64,000 bases of DNA. It comes from Eledone cirrhosa (lineage: Eukaryota > Mollusca > Cephalopoda > Octopoda > Eledonidae). The first letter of the stretch is position 1. Every line of letters starts with the position of its first letter. A model generated the notes under the pieces. That model made no database searches. It saw nothing but the letters and a program-made list of their open reading frames with translations, and was not told where the DNA came from. The translations under genes and the position numbers were made by a program. Location of the stretch: NCBI GenBank assembly GCA_964016885.1, contig OZ024743.1:344614063-344678062 (forward strand). Direction: 5' to 3'. Below, piece by piece: positions 1 through 11,560 of the stretch.

Positions 1-2700
1 TTGTTACTACTGTTGTTGACGTTGTTGCTGTTACTATTGTTGTTGACGTTGTTATTGTTACTACTGTTGTTGACGGTGTTGTTTTTACTACTATTGTTGG
101 CGTTGTTACTGTTACTACTGTTGTTGACGTTGTTGTTTTTACTACTATTGTTGGCGTTGTTATTGTTACTACTGTTGTTGACGTTGTTGTTACTACCGTT
201 GTTTGCTCTGTTATTGTTACTACTGTTGTTGACGTTGTTGTTACTACTGTTGTTGACGTTGTTATTGTTAATACTGTTGTTGACGGTATGTTGTTACTAC
301 CGTTGTTGACGTTGTTGTTGTTACTACTGTTGTTGACGTTGTTATTGTTACTACTGTTGTTGACGTTGTTGTTTTTACTACTGTTGTTGACGTTGTTATT
401 GTTAATACTGTTGTTGACGTTGTTGTTGTTACAACTGTTGTTGACGTTGTTGTTTTAACTACTGTTGTTGACGTTGTTTTTGTTACTACTGTTGTTGACG
501 TTGTTGTTTTTACTACTGTTGTTGTTGACGTTGTTGTTTTTACTACTGTTGTTGACGTTGTTGTTTTTACTACTACTGTTGTTGACGTTGTTGTTTTTAC
601 TACTGTTGTTGACGTTGTTATTGTTACTACTGGTGTTGACGTTGTTGTTGTTACTACTGTTGTTGACGTTGTTATTGTTACTACTGTTGTTGACGTTGTT
701 GTTGTTACTACTGTTGTGACGTTGTTGTTGTTACTACTGTTGTTGACGTTGTTGTTACTACTGTTGTTGACGTTGTTATTCTTACTACTGTTGTTGACGT
801 TGTTGTTGTTACTACTGTTGTTGACGTTGGTGTTGTTACTACTGTTGTTGACGTTGTTGTTGTTACTACTGTTGTTGTTGGTGTTGTTATTGTTACCAAT
901 GTTGTTGACGTTATTGTTGTTACTACTGTTGTTGACGTTATTGTTGTTACTACTGTTGTTGACGTTATTGTTGTTACTACTGCTGTTGACGTTGTTATTG
1001 TTACTACTGTTGTTGATGTTGTTGTTGTTACTACTGTTGTTGACGTTGTTGTTGTTACTATTGTTGTTGACGTTGTTATTGTTACTACTGTTGTTGACGT
1101 TGTTATTGTTACTACTGTTGTTGACGTTGTAATTGTTACTACTGTTGTTGACGTTGTTGTTGTTACTACTGTTGTTGACGTTATTGTTGTTACTATTGTT
1201 GTTGACGTTGTTGTTGTTACTACTGTTGTTGGCGTTGTTTTTACTACTATTGTTGACGTTGTTGTTGTTACTACTGTTGTTGACATTGTTATTGTTACTA
1301 CTGTTGTTGACATTGTTATTGTTACTATTGTTGTTGACGTTGTTGTTACTATTGTTGTTGACGTTGTTGTTGTTACTACGGTTATTGACATTGTTGTTGT
1401 TACTACTGCTTTTGACGTTGTTGTTGTTACTACTGTTGTTGACGTTGTTATTGTTACTAATGTTGTTGACGTTATTGTTGTTACTATTGTTGTTGACGTT
1501 GTTGTTACTACTGTTGTTGATGTTGTTGTTACTACTGTTGTTGACGTTGTTGCTGTTACTATTGTTGTTGACGTTGTTATTGTTACTACTGTTGTTGACG
1601 TTGTTGTTTTTACTACTATTGTTGGCGTTGTTATTGTTACTACTGTTGTTGACGTTGTTGTTTTTACTACTATTGTTGGCGTTGTTATTGTTACTACTGT
1701 TGTTGACGTTGTTGTTACTACCGTTGTTGGCGCTGTTATTGTTACTACTGTTGTTGACGTTGTTGTTACTACTGTTGTTGACGTTGTTATTGTTAATACT
1801 GTTGTTGACGGTATTGTTGTTACTACCGTTGTTGACGTTGTTGTTGTGACTACTGTTGTTGACGTTGTTATTGTTACTACTGTTGTTGACGTTGTTGTTT
1901 TTACTACTGTTGTTGACGTTGTTATTGTTAATACTGTTGTTGACGTTGTTGTTATTACTACTGTTGTTGACGTTGTTGTTGTTACTACTTCTGTTGACGT
2001 TGTTATTGTTACAACTGTTGTTGACGTTGTTGTTTTAACTACTGTTGTTGACGTTGTTGTTGTTACTACTGTTGTTGACGTTGTTGTGTTTACTACTGTT
2101 GTTGTTGACGTTGTTGTTTTTACTACTGTTGTTGACGTTGTTGTTGTTACTACTGTTGTTGACGTTGTTGTTTTTACTACTACTGTTGTTGACATTGTTG
2201 TTTTTACTACTGTTGTTGACGTTGTTATTGTTACTACTGTTGTTGACGTTGTTGTTGTTACTACTGTTGTTGACGTTGTTATTGTTACTACTGTTGTTGA
2301 CGTTGTTGTTGTTACTACTGTTGTGACGTTGTTGTTACTACTGTTGTTGACGTTGTTGTTACTACTGTTGTTGATGTTGTTATTGTTACTACTGTTGTTG
2401 ACGTTGTTGTTGTTACTACTGTTGTTGACGTTGGTGTTGTTACTACTGTTGTTGACGTTGTTGTTGTTACTACTGTTGTTGTTGGTGTTGTTATTGTTAC
2501 CAATGTTGTTGACGTTATTGTTGTTACTACTGTTGTTGACGTTATTGTTGTTACTACTGTTGTTGACGTTATTGTTGTAACTACTGCTGTTGACGTTGTT
2601 ATTGTTACTACTGTTGTTGACGTTGTTGTTGTTACTACTGTTGTTGACGTTGTTGTTGTTACTACTGTTGTTGACGTTGTTGTTGTTACTACTGTTGTTA
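1..2700 (+). repeat. Tandem duplication of about 1.5-1.6 kb, left flank
   Basis: Two diverged copies lie in tandem, about 1-1,000 and about 1,526-2,600. Matching variants are GCT in the NTT run (21 and 1,546), ATT-GTTGGCG units, the GACGGTAT unit (281 and 1,806), the ACAACT unit (431 and 2,011), a 1-bp loss giving GTTGTGACG (about 716 and 2,323) and the GGTGTTG unit (about 880 and 2,484). The offset grows from 1,525 to about 1,607 through gain of whole units. The left copy has its own 1-bp deletion at about 289, absent from the right copy. The left edge may lie outside the window. Copy boundaries are approximate. Confidence 0.8.
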
Positions 2701-4074
2701 TTGTTGTTGTTATTGTTACTACTGTTGTTGACGTTGTTATTGTTACTACTGTTGTTGACGTTGTTATTGTTACTACTGTTATTGACGTTGTAATTGTTAC
2801 TACTGTTGTTGACGTTGTTGTTGTTACTATTGTTGTTGACGTTGTTATTGTTACTACTGTTGTTGACGTTGTTATTGTTACTACTGTTGTTGACGTTATA
2901 ATTGTTACTACTGTTGTTGACGTTGTTGTTATTACTACTGTTGTTGACTTTATTGTTGTTAGTATTGTTGTTGATGTTGTTGTTGTTACTACTGTTGTTG
3001 GCCTTGTTTTTACTACTGTTGTTGACGTTGTTGTTGTTACTACTGTTGTTGACGTTGTTGTTGTTACTACTGTTGTTGACGTTATTGTTGTTACTATTGT
3101 TGTTGACGTTGTTGTTGTTACTACTGTTGTTGGCGTTGTTTTTACTACTGTTGTTGACGTTGTTGTTGTTACTACTGTTGTTGACGTTGTTATTGTTACT
3201 ACTGTTGTTGACGTTGTTATTGTTACTATTGTTGTTGACGTTGTTGTTACTATTGTTGTTGACGTTGTTGTTGTTACTATTGTTGTTGACGTTTTTGTTA
3301 CTACTGATGTTGACGTTATTGTTGTTACTACTGTTGTTGATGTTATTGTTGTTACTACTGTTGTTGACGTTGTTGTTACTACTGTTGTTGACGTTGTTGT
3401 TGTTACTATTGTTGTTGACGTTGTTGTTACCAGTGATGTTGACGTTATTGTTGTTACTACTGTTGTCGACTTTATTGTTGTAACTATTGTTGTTGACGTT
3501 GTTGTTGTTACTAATGTTGTTGACGTTGTTATTCTTACTATTGTTGTTGGCGTTGTTGTTACTACTGTTGATGACGTTGTTGTGTTACTACTGTTGTTGA
3601 CGTTGCTGTTGTTACTACTGTTGTTGACGTTGATGTTGTTACTACTGTTGTTGACGTTGTTGTTACTACTGTTGTTGATGTTGTTATTGTTACAACTGTT
3701 GTTGACGTTGTTGTTGTTACTACTACTGTTGTTGACGTTGTTGTTACTACTGTTGTTGACGTTGTTGTTGTTACTACTGTTGTTGACGGTGTTGTTGTTA
3801 CTACTGTTGTTGACGTTGTTTTTGTTACTACTGTTGTTGACGTTGTTGTTGTTACTACTACTGTTGTTGACGTTGTTGTTACTACTGTTGTTGACGTTGT
3901 TGTTGTTACTACTACTGTTGTTGACATTGTTGTTACTACTGTTATTGACGTTGTTGTTGTTACTACTGTTATTGACGTTGTTGTTACTACTGTTGTTGAC
4001 GTTGTTGTTGTTACTACTGTTGTTGACGTTGTTGTTACTACTGTTATTGCCGTTGTTGTTGTTACTACTGTTGT
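2701..4074 (+). repeat. Divergent satellite units with a 132-bp sub-repeat
   Basis: Ordinary 24/27-bp units without a long near-identical partner in the window. The GGC-TTGTTTTTACT marker unit at about 3,000 recurs 132 bp later (about 3,132), and the units between them match. A 1-bp deletion at about 3,583 (GTTGTTGTGTTACT) shifts the triplet register. Many units from 3,580 to 4,080 are of the 24-bp form. No gene is seen. Confidence 0.75.
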
Positions 4075-4765
4075 TGACGTTGTTGTTACGACTGTTGTTG
4101 ACGTTGTTATTGTTACTAATGTTGTTGACGTTGTTGTTGTTACTACTGTTGTTGATTTTGTTGTTACTACTACTGTTGTTGACGTTGTTATTGTTACTAC
4201 TGTTGTTGACGTTGTTATTGTTACTACTGTTGTTGACGTTGTTATTGTTACTACTGGTGTTGACGTTGTTGTTGTTACTACTGTTGTTGACGGTATTGTT
4301 GTTACTACTGTTGTTGACGTTGCTGTTGTTACTACTGTTGTTGACGTTGTTATTGTTACTACTGTTGTTGACGTTGTTGTTGTTGCTAATGTTGTTGACG
4401 TTGTTGTTACTACTGTTGTTGACGTTGTTGTTACGACTGTTGTTGACGTTGTTATTGTTACTAATGTTGTTGACGTCATTGTTGTTACTACTGTTGTTGA
4501 TTTTGTTGTTACTACTACTGTTGTTGACGTTGTTATTGTTACTACTGTTGTTGACGTTGTTATTGTTACTACTGTTGTTGACGTTGTTGTTGTTACTACT
4601 GTTGTTGACGTTTTTATTGTTACTACTGTCGTTGACGTTGTTGTTACTAATGTTGTTGACGTTGTTATTGTTACTACTGTTGTTGACGTTGTTGTTGTTA
4701 CTACTGTTGTTGACGTTGTTGTTACTACTGTTGTTGACGTTGTTATTGTTACTACTGTTGTTGAC
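4075..4765 (+). repeat. Local tandem duplication, 345-bp offset
   Basis: The unit with ACGACT in place of ACTACT occurs at about 4,088 and again at about 4,433. It is followed both times by an ACTAATG unit and a GATTTTG unit (4,154 and 4,499) in the same order, so a block of about 345 bp is duplicated in tandem. The second copy carries GACGTCA where the first has GACGTTG. Edges are approximate. Confidence 0.75.
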
Positions 4766-5069
4766 GTTGTTGTTGTTACTAATGTTGTTGACGTTGTTAT
4801 TGTTACTACTGTTGTTGACGTTGTTGTTGTTACTACTGTTGTTGACGTTGTTGTTGTTACTACTGTTGTTGACGTTGTTATTGTTTCTACTGTTGTCGAC
4901 GTTGTTGTTGTTACTACTGTCGTTGACATCGTTGTTACTACTGTTGTTGACGTTGTCATTGTTACTACTGTTGTTGACGTTGTTATTGTTACTACTGTTG
5001 TTGACGTTGTTGTTGTTACTACTGTTGTTGACGTTGTAATTGTTACTACTGTTGTTGACGTAGTTGTTG

Positions 5070-5700
5070 TTACTACTGTTGTTGACGTTATTGTTGTTAC
5101 TATTGTTGTTGACGTTGTTGTTGTTACTACTGTTGTTGGCGTTGTTTTTACTACTGTTGTTGACGTTGTTGTTGTTACTACTGTTGTTGACGTTGTTGTT
5201 GTTACTACTGTTGTTGACGTTATTGTTGTTACTATTGTTGTTGACGTTGTTGTTGTTACTACTGTTGTTGGCGTTGTTTTTACTACTGTTGTTGACGTTG
5301 TTGTTGTTACTACTGTTGTTGACGTTGTTGTTGTTACTACTGTTGTTGACGTTATTGTTGTTACTATTGTTGTTGACGTTGTTGTTGTTACTACTGTTGT
5401 TGGCGTTGTTTTTACTACTGTTGTTGACGTTGTTGTTGTTACTACTGTTGTTGACGTTGTTGTTGTTACTATTGTTGTTGACGTTGTTGTTGTTACTATT
5501 GTTGTTGACATTGTTGTTGTTACTACTGTTGTTGACGTTGTTATTGTTACTACTGTTGTTGACGTTGTTATTATTACTACTGTTGTTGACGTTGTTATTG
5601 TTACTACTGTTGTTGAGGTTGTTGTTACTACTGTTGTTGGCGTTGTTTTTACTACTGTTGTTGACGTTGTTGTTGTTACTACTCTTGTTGACGTTGTTGT
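5070..5700 (+). repeat. 132-bp sub-HOR, three regular copies plus one spaced copy
   Basis: The GGCGTTGTTTTTACT marker starts at about 5,138, 5,270 and 5,402, exactly 132 bp apart, and again at about 5,639 (237 bp on). 132 bp equals four 27-mers plus one 24-mer, so the five-unit block is the repeating module here. The same spacing is seen at 3,000/3,132, which suggests this five-unit module is an old element of the left flank. Confidence 0.8.
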
Positions 5701-6479
5701 TGTTACTACTGTTGTTGACGTTATTGTTGTTACTATTGTTGTTGACGTTGTTGTTGTTACTACTGTTGTTGACGTTGTTGTTACTACTGTTGTCGACGTT
5801 GTTGTTACTACTGTTGTTGATGTTGTTATTGTTACTACAGTTGTTGACGTTGTTGTTGTAACTACTGTTGTTGACGTTATTATTACTACTACTGATGTTG
5901 ACGTTGTTATTGTTACTACTGATGTTGACGTTGTTGTTGTTACTACTGATGTTGACGTTGTTATTGTTACTACTGTTATTGACGTTGTTATTGTTACTAC
6001 TGTTGTTGACGTTGTTGTTGTTACTACTGATGTTGACGTTGTTATTGTTACTACTGTTGTTGATGTTGTTATTGTTACTACTGTTGTTGACGTTGTTGTT
6101 ACTACTGATGTTGACGTCATTGTTGTTACTACTGTTGTTGACGTTATTGTTGTTACTACTGTTATTGACGTTGTTTTTACTAATGTTGTTGACGTTATTG
6201 TTGTTACTACTGTAGTTGACGTTATTGTTGTTACTACTGTTGTTGACGTTATTGTTGTTACTACTGTAGTTGACGTTCTGGTTGTTACTATTGTTGTTGA
6301 CGTTGTTATAGTTACTATTGTTTTTGACATTGTTATTGTTACTAATGTTGTTGACGTTGTTATAGTTACTACTGTTGTTGACGTTGTTGTTGTTACTACT
6401 GTTGTTGAAGTTGTTGTTACTACTGTTGTTGACGTTGTTGTTGTTACTACTGTTATTGACGTTATTGTTGTTACTACTG
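5701..6479 (+). repeat. Divergent units, GATGTTGAC subfamily
   Basis: A local subfamily has ACTGATGTTGAC in place of ACTGTTGTTGAC, at about 5,891, 5,919, 5,947, 6,027 and 6,105. It is largely private to this stretch. Further on, units with GTAGTTGAC (about 6,212-6,270) and GTTATAGTTACT (about 6,306 and 6,360) occur. No partner block elsewhere was found by eye. Confidence 0.65.
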
Positions 6480-7780
6480 TTGTTGACGTTGTTGTTGTTA
6501 CTACGGTTATTGACGTTGTTGTTGTTACTACGGTTATTGACGTTGTTGTTGTTACTACTACTGTTGTGGACGTTGTTGTTACTACTGTTGTTGACGTTGT
6601 TGTTGTTACTACTGCTATTGACGTTGTTGTTGTTACTACTGTTATTGACGTTGTTGTTGTTACTACTGTTGTTGACGTTGTTGTTACTACGGTTATTGAC
6701 GTTGTTGTTGTTACTACTACTGTTGTTGACATTGTTGTTATTACTACTGTTGTTGACGTTGTTGTTGTTACTAATGTTGTTGACGTTGTTGTTGTTACTA
6801 CTGTTATTGACGATGTTGTTGTTACTACTGTTGTTGACGTTGTTGTTGTTACTACTGTTGTTGTCATTGTTGTTGTTACTACGGTTATTGACGATGTTGT
6901 TGTTACTACAGTTAGTGACGTTGTTGTTGTTACTACTGTTGTTGACGTTGTTGTTACTACTGTTATTGACGTTGTTGTTATTACTACTGTTATTGACGTT
7001 GTTGTTATTACTACTGTTGTTGACGGTATTGTTGTTACTACTGTTGTTAACGTTGTTATTATTACTGTTGTTGACGTTGTTGTTGAAACTACTGTTGTTG
7101 ACGTTGTTATTTTTACAACTGTTCATGACGTTGTTGTTACTACTGTTGTTGACGTTGTTGTTACTACTGTTATTGACGTTGTTGTTATAACTAGTTACTG
7201 ACGTTGTTGTTGTTACTACTGTTGTTGACGTTGTTATTACTACGGTTGTTGACGTTGTTGTTGTTACTACTGTTGTTGACGTTGTTATTGTTAATACTGT
7301 CGTTGACGTTGTTGTTGTTACTACTATTGTTTACGTGTTATTGTTACTCCGTCGTTGACGTTGTTGTTGTTACTACTGTTGTTGACTATGTTATTGTTAC
7401 TACTGTCGTTGACGATGTTGTTGTTACTACTGTTGTTGACGTTATTGTTGTTACTACAATTGTTGACGTTGTTATTGTTACTACTGTTGTTGACGTTTTT
7501 GTTACTACTGTTGTTGACGTTGTTGTTGGTACTACTGCTTTTGATGCTGTTATTGTTACTATTGTTGTTGACGTTGTTGTTTCTGATGTTGTTGACGTTA
7601 TTGTTGTTACTACTGTTGTTGACGTTGTCATTGTTACTACTGTTGTTGACGTTGTTATTGTTACTACTGTTGTTGACGTTGTTATTTTTACTACTGTTGT
7701 TGACGTTATTGTTGTTACTACTTTTGTTTACGTTGTTGTTTTTACTACTATTGTTGACGTTGTTGTTGTATCTACTGTAA
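6480..7780 (+). repeat. Block P, first copy (ACTAGT marker block)
   Basis: A run of ACTACGGTTATTGAC units leads into a fixed order of variants: ACTACAGTTAGTGAC, GACGGTATTG, GTTAACG, GAAACTACTG, GTTCATGACG, then the unit containing ACTAGT at 7,190, then the TTTACGTGTTATTG marker at 7,330. The same order recurs 6,769 bp downstream (ACTAGT at 13,959) and inside every HOR copy. ACTAGT occurs in this context at 7,190, 13,959, 18,399, 21,385, 25,825, 28,811, 33,142 and 41,923. It arises by loss of two bases from the ATAACTACTGTTACTGAC form seen elsewhere. This copy also lacks one base near 7,349 (ACTCCGTCG). Confidence 0.85.
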
Positions 7781-10421
7781 TTGACGTTGTTAGTGTTACT
7801 ACTGTTGTTGACGTTGTTATTGTTACTATTGTTGTTGACGTTGTTGTTGTTACTACTGCTTTTGACGCTGTTATTGTTACTACTGTTGTTGACGTTGTTG
7901 TTGTTACTACTGCTTTTGACGCTGTTATTGTTACTACTGTTGATGACGTTGTTGTTGTTACTAATGTTTTTGCCGTTGTTATTGTTACTACTGTTGTTGA
8001 CGTTGTTATTGTTACTACTGTAATTGACGTTGTTGTTGTAACTACTGATGTTGACGTTGTTGTTTTTACTAATGTTGTTGACGTTGTTGTTGTTTCTACT
8101 GTAATTGACGTTGTTATTGTTACTACTGTTGTTGACGTTGTTATTGTTACTACTGTTGTTGACGTTGTTATTGTTACTACTGTAATTGAGGTTGTTGTTA
8201 CTACTGTTGTTGACGTTGTTGTTGTTTCTACTGTAATTGACGTTGTTATTGTTACTACTGTTGTTGACGTTGTTGTTACTACTGTTATTGACGTTGTTGT
8301 TGTTACTACTGTTTTTGACGTTGTTGTTGTTGTTACTAATGTTGTTACTACTGTTGTTGACGTTGTTGTTACTACTGTTGTTGACGTTGTTAGTGTTACT
8401 AATGTTGTTGACGTTGTTGTTGTTACTACTGTTGTTGACATTATTGTTGTTACTACTGTTGTTGACGTTGTTGTTACTACTGTTTTTGACGTTGTTTTTG
8501 TTACTACTGCTGTTAACGTTGTTATTGTTACTATTGTTGTTGACGTTGTTATTTTTACCACTACTGCCGTTGACGTTGTTATTGTTACTACTGTTGTTGA
8601 CGTTATTTTCGTTACTACTGTTATTGACGTTGTTGTTTTTACTACTGTTGTTGACGTTGTTATTGTTACTACTGTTGTTGACGTCGTTATTGTTACTACT
8701 GTTGTTGACGTTGTTGTTGTTACTGCTGTTGTTGACGTTATTGTTGTTACTACAATTGTTGACGTTGTTAATGTTACTACTGTTGTTGACGTTTTTGTTA
8801 CTACTGTTGTTGACGTTGTTGTTGGTACTACTGCTTTTGATGCTGTTATTGTTACTATTGTTGTTGACGTTGTTGTTACTGATGTTGTTGACGTTATTGT
8901 TGTTATTACTGTTGTTGACGTTGTCATTGTTACTACTGTTGTTGACGTTGTTATTGTTACTACTGTTGTTGACGTTGTTATTTTTACTACTGTTGTTGAC
9001 GTTATTGTTGTTACTACTGTTGTTTACGTTGTTGTTTTTACTACTGTTGTTGACTTTGTTGTTGTTACTACTACTGTTGTTGACGTTGTTGTTATTACTA
9101 CTGTTGTTGACGTTGTTGTTGTTACTAATGTTGTTGACGTTGTTGTTGTTACTACTGTTATTGACGATGTTGTTGTTACTACTGTTGTTGACGTTGTTGT
9201 TGTTACTACGGTTATTGACGTTGTTGTTGTTACTACTGTTGTTGTCATTGTTGTTGTTACTACGGTTATTGACGATGTTGTTGTTACTACAGTTAGTGAC
9301 GTTGTTGTTGTTACTACTGTTGTTGACGTTGTTGTTACTACTGTTATTGACGTTGTTGTTATTACTACTGTTATTGACGTTGTTGTTGTTACTACTGTTG
9401 ATGACGTTGTTGTTACTAATGTTTTTGCCGTTGTTATTGTTACTACTGTTGTTGACGTTGTTATTGTTACTACTGTAATTGACGTTGTTGTTGTAACTAC
9501 TGTTGTTGACGTTGTTGTTTTTACTAATGTTGTTGACGTTGTTGTTGTTTCTACTGTAATTGACGTTGTTATTGTTACTACTGTTGTTGACGTTGTTATT
9601 GTTACTACCGTAATTGACGTTGTTGTTACTACTGTTGTTGACGTTGTTGTTGTTTCTACTGTAATTGACGTTGTTATTGTTACTACTGTTGTTGACGTTG
9701 TTGTTACTACTGTTATTGACGTTGTTGTTGTTACTACTGTTTTTGACGTTGTTGTTGTTACTAATGTTGTTACTACTGTTGTTGACGTTGTTGTTACTAC
9801 TGTTGTTGACGTTGTTAGTGTTACTAATGTTGTTGACGTTGTTGTTACTACTGTTTTTGACGTTGTTTTTGTTACTACTGCTGTTAACGTTGTTATTGTT
9901 ACTATTGTTGTTGACGTTGTTATTGTTACCACTACTGCCGTTGACGTTGTTATTGTTACTACTGTTGTTGACGTTATTTTCGTTACTACTGTTATTGACG
10001 TTGTTGTTTTTACTACTGTTGTTGACGTTGTTATTGTTACTACTGTTGTTGACGTCGTTATTGTTACTACTGTTGTTGACGTTGTTGTTGTTACTGCTGT
10101 TGTTGACGTTATTGTTGTTACTACAATTGTTGACGTTGTTAATGTTACTACTGTTGTTGACGTTTTTGTTACTACTGTTGTTGACGTTGTTGTTGGTACT
10201 ACTGCTTTTGATGCTGTTATTGTTACTATTGTTGTTGACGTTGTTGTTACTGATGTTGTTGACGTTATTGTTGTAACTACTGTTGTTGACGTTGTCATTG
10301 TTACTACTGTTGTTGACGTTGTTATTGTTACTACTGTTGTTGACGTTGTTAATTTTTACTACTGTTGTTGACGTTATTGTTGTTACTACTGTTGTTTACG
10401 TTGTTGTTTTTACTACTGTTG
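7781..10421 (+). repeat. Tandem duplication of about 1.4 kb
   Basis: Copies of about 7,920-9,050 and about 9,375-10,421 share a long ordered series of variants: GCCGTTG, GTTAGTGTT, GTTTTTGAC, the 30-bp ACCACTACTGCCGTTGAC unit, GTTATTTTCG, GACGTCG, ACTGCTG and GGTACTACTGC. The offset runs 1,455, then 1,428, then 1,371. The last step is a 54-bp (two-unit) plus 3-bp loss in the second copy, around the ACATTATTG unit of the first (about 8,420-8,475). The second copy ends in a unit with one extra base (GTTAATTTTTACT at 10,348), also found at 34,840 and 43,621. Between the copies lies an insert resembling block P (about 9,056-9,360). Confidence 0.8.
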
Positions 10422-11560
10422 TTGACGTTGTTGTTGTTGCTACTGTAATTGACGTTGTTATTGTTACTACTGTTGTTGACGTTGTTAATGTTACTACTGT
10501 TGTTGACGTTGTTGTTGTTACTACTGCTTTTGAAGCTGTTATTGTTACTACTGTTGTTGACGTTGTTGTTGTTACTACTGCTTTTGACGCTGTTATTGTT
10601 ACTACGGTTGATGACGTTGTTGTTGTTACTAATGTTTTTGACGTTGTTATTGTTACTACTGTTGTTGACGTTGTTATTGTTACTACTGTAATTGACGTTG
10701 TTGTTACTACTGTTGTTGACGTTGTTGTTGTTTCTACTGTAATTGACGTTGTTATTGTTACTACTGTTGTTGACGTTGTTGTTGTTGTTACTAATGTTGT
10801 TGTTACTACTGTTGTTGACGTTGTTGTTACTACTGTTGTTGACGTTGTTAGTGTTACTAATGTTGTTGACGTTGTTGTTGTTACTACTGTTGTTGACATT
10901 ATTGTTGTTACTACTGTTGTTGACGTTGTTGTTACTACTGTTTTTGACGTTGTTTTTGTTACTACTGCTGTTAACGTTGTTATTGTTACTATTGTTGTTG
11001 ACGTTGTTATTGTTACCACTACTGCCGTTGACGTTGTTATTGTTACTACTGTTGTTGACGTTATTTTCGTTACTACTGTTATTGACGTTGTTGTTTTTAC
11101 TACTGTTGTTGACGTTGTTATTGTTACTACTGTTGTTGACGTCGTTATTGTTACTACTGTTTTTGACGTTGTTGTTGTTACTACTGTTGTTGACGTTATT
11201 TTCGTTACTACTGTTATTGACGTTGTTGTTGTTACTACTGTTGTTGATGTTGTTATTGTTACTACTGTTGTTGATGTTATTGTTGTTACTACAATTGTTG
11301 ACGTTGTTATTGTTACTACTGTTGTTGACGTTTTTGTTACTACTGTTGTTGACGTTGTTGTTGGTACTACTGCTTTTGATGCTGTTATTGTTACTATTGT
11401 TGTTGACGTTGTTGTTACTGATGTTGTTGACGTTATTGTTGTTACTACTGTTGTTGACGTTGTCATTGTTACTACTGTTGTTGACGTTGTTATTGTTACT
11501 ACTGTTGTTGACGTTGTTATTTTTACTACTGTTGTTGACGTTATTGTTGTTACTACTGTT
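10422..11560 (+). repeat. Block Q, paralogue of later blocks
   Basis: This stretch carries the same ordered markers as 7.8-10.4 kb (GTAATTGAC runs, GTTAGTGTT, the ACCACTACTGCC 30-mer, GTTATTTTCG, GACGTCG, GGTACTACTGC). It aligns most closely with 34,913-35,760 and 43,694-44,541. It leads without a break into the first 7.4-kb HOR copy. Its last part (about 11,280-11,560) already resembles the end of the HOR unit with a few substitutions, so the HOR start is a gradient of identity, not a sharp edge. Confidence 0.7.

Noticed and set aside
2315..7126. Open frame of 1,603 codons on -, Asn/Ser rich then Ser/Thr/Val rich (prion-like or mucin-like appearance)
   Set aside because: The reading switches at the 1-bp loss near 3,583, there is no signal peptide or unique domain, and the same DNA is open in three other frames. 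Similar Asn-rich frames recur throughout and end at random register breaks.
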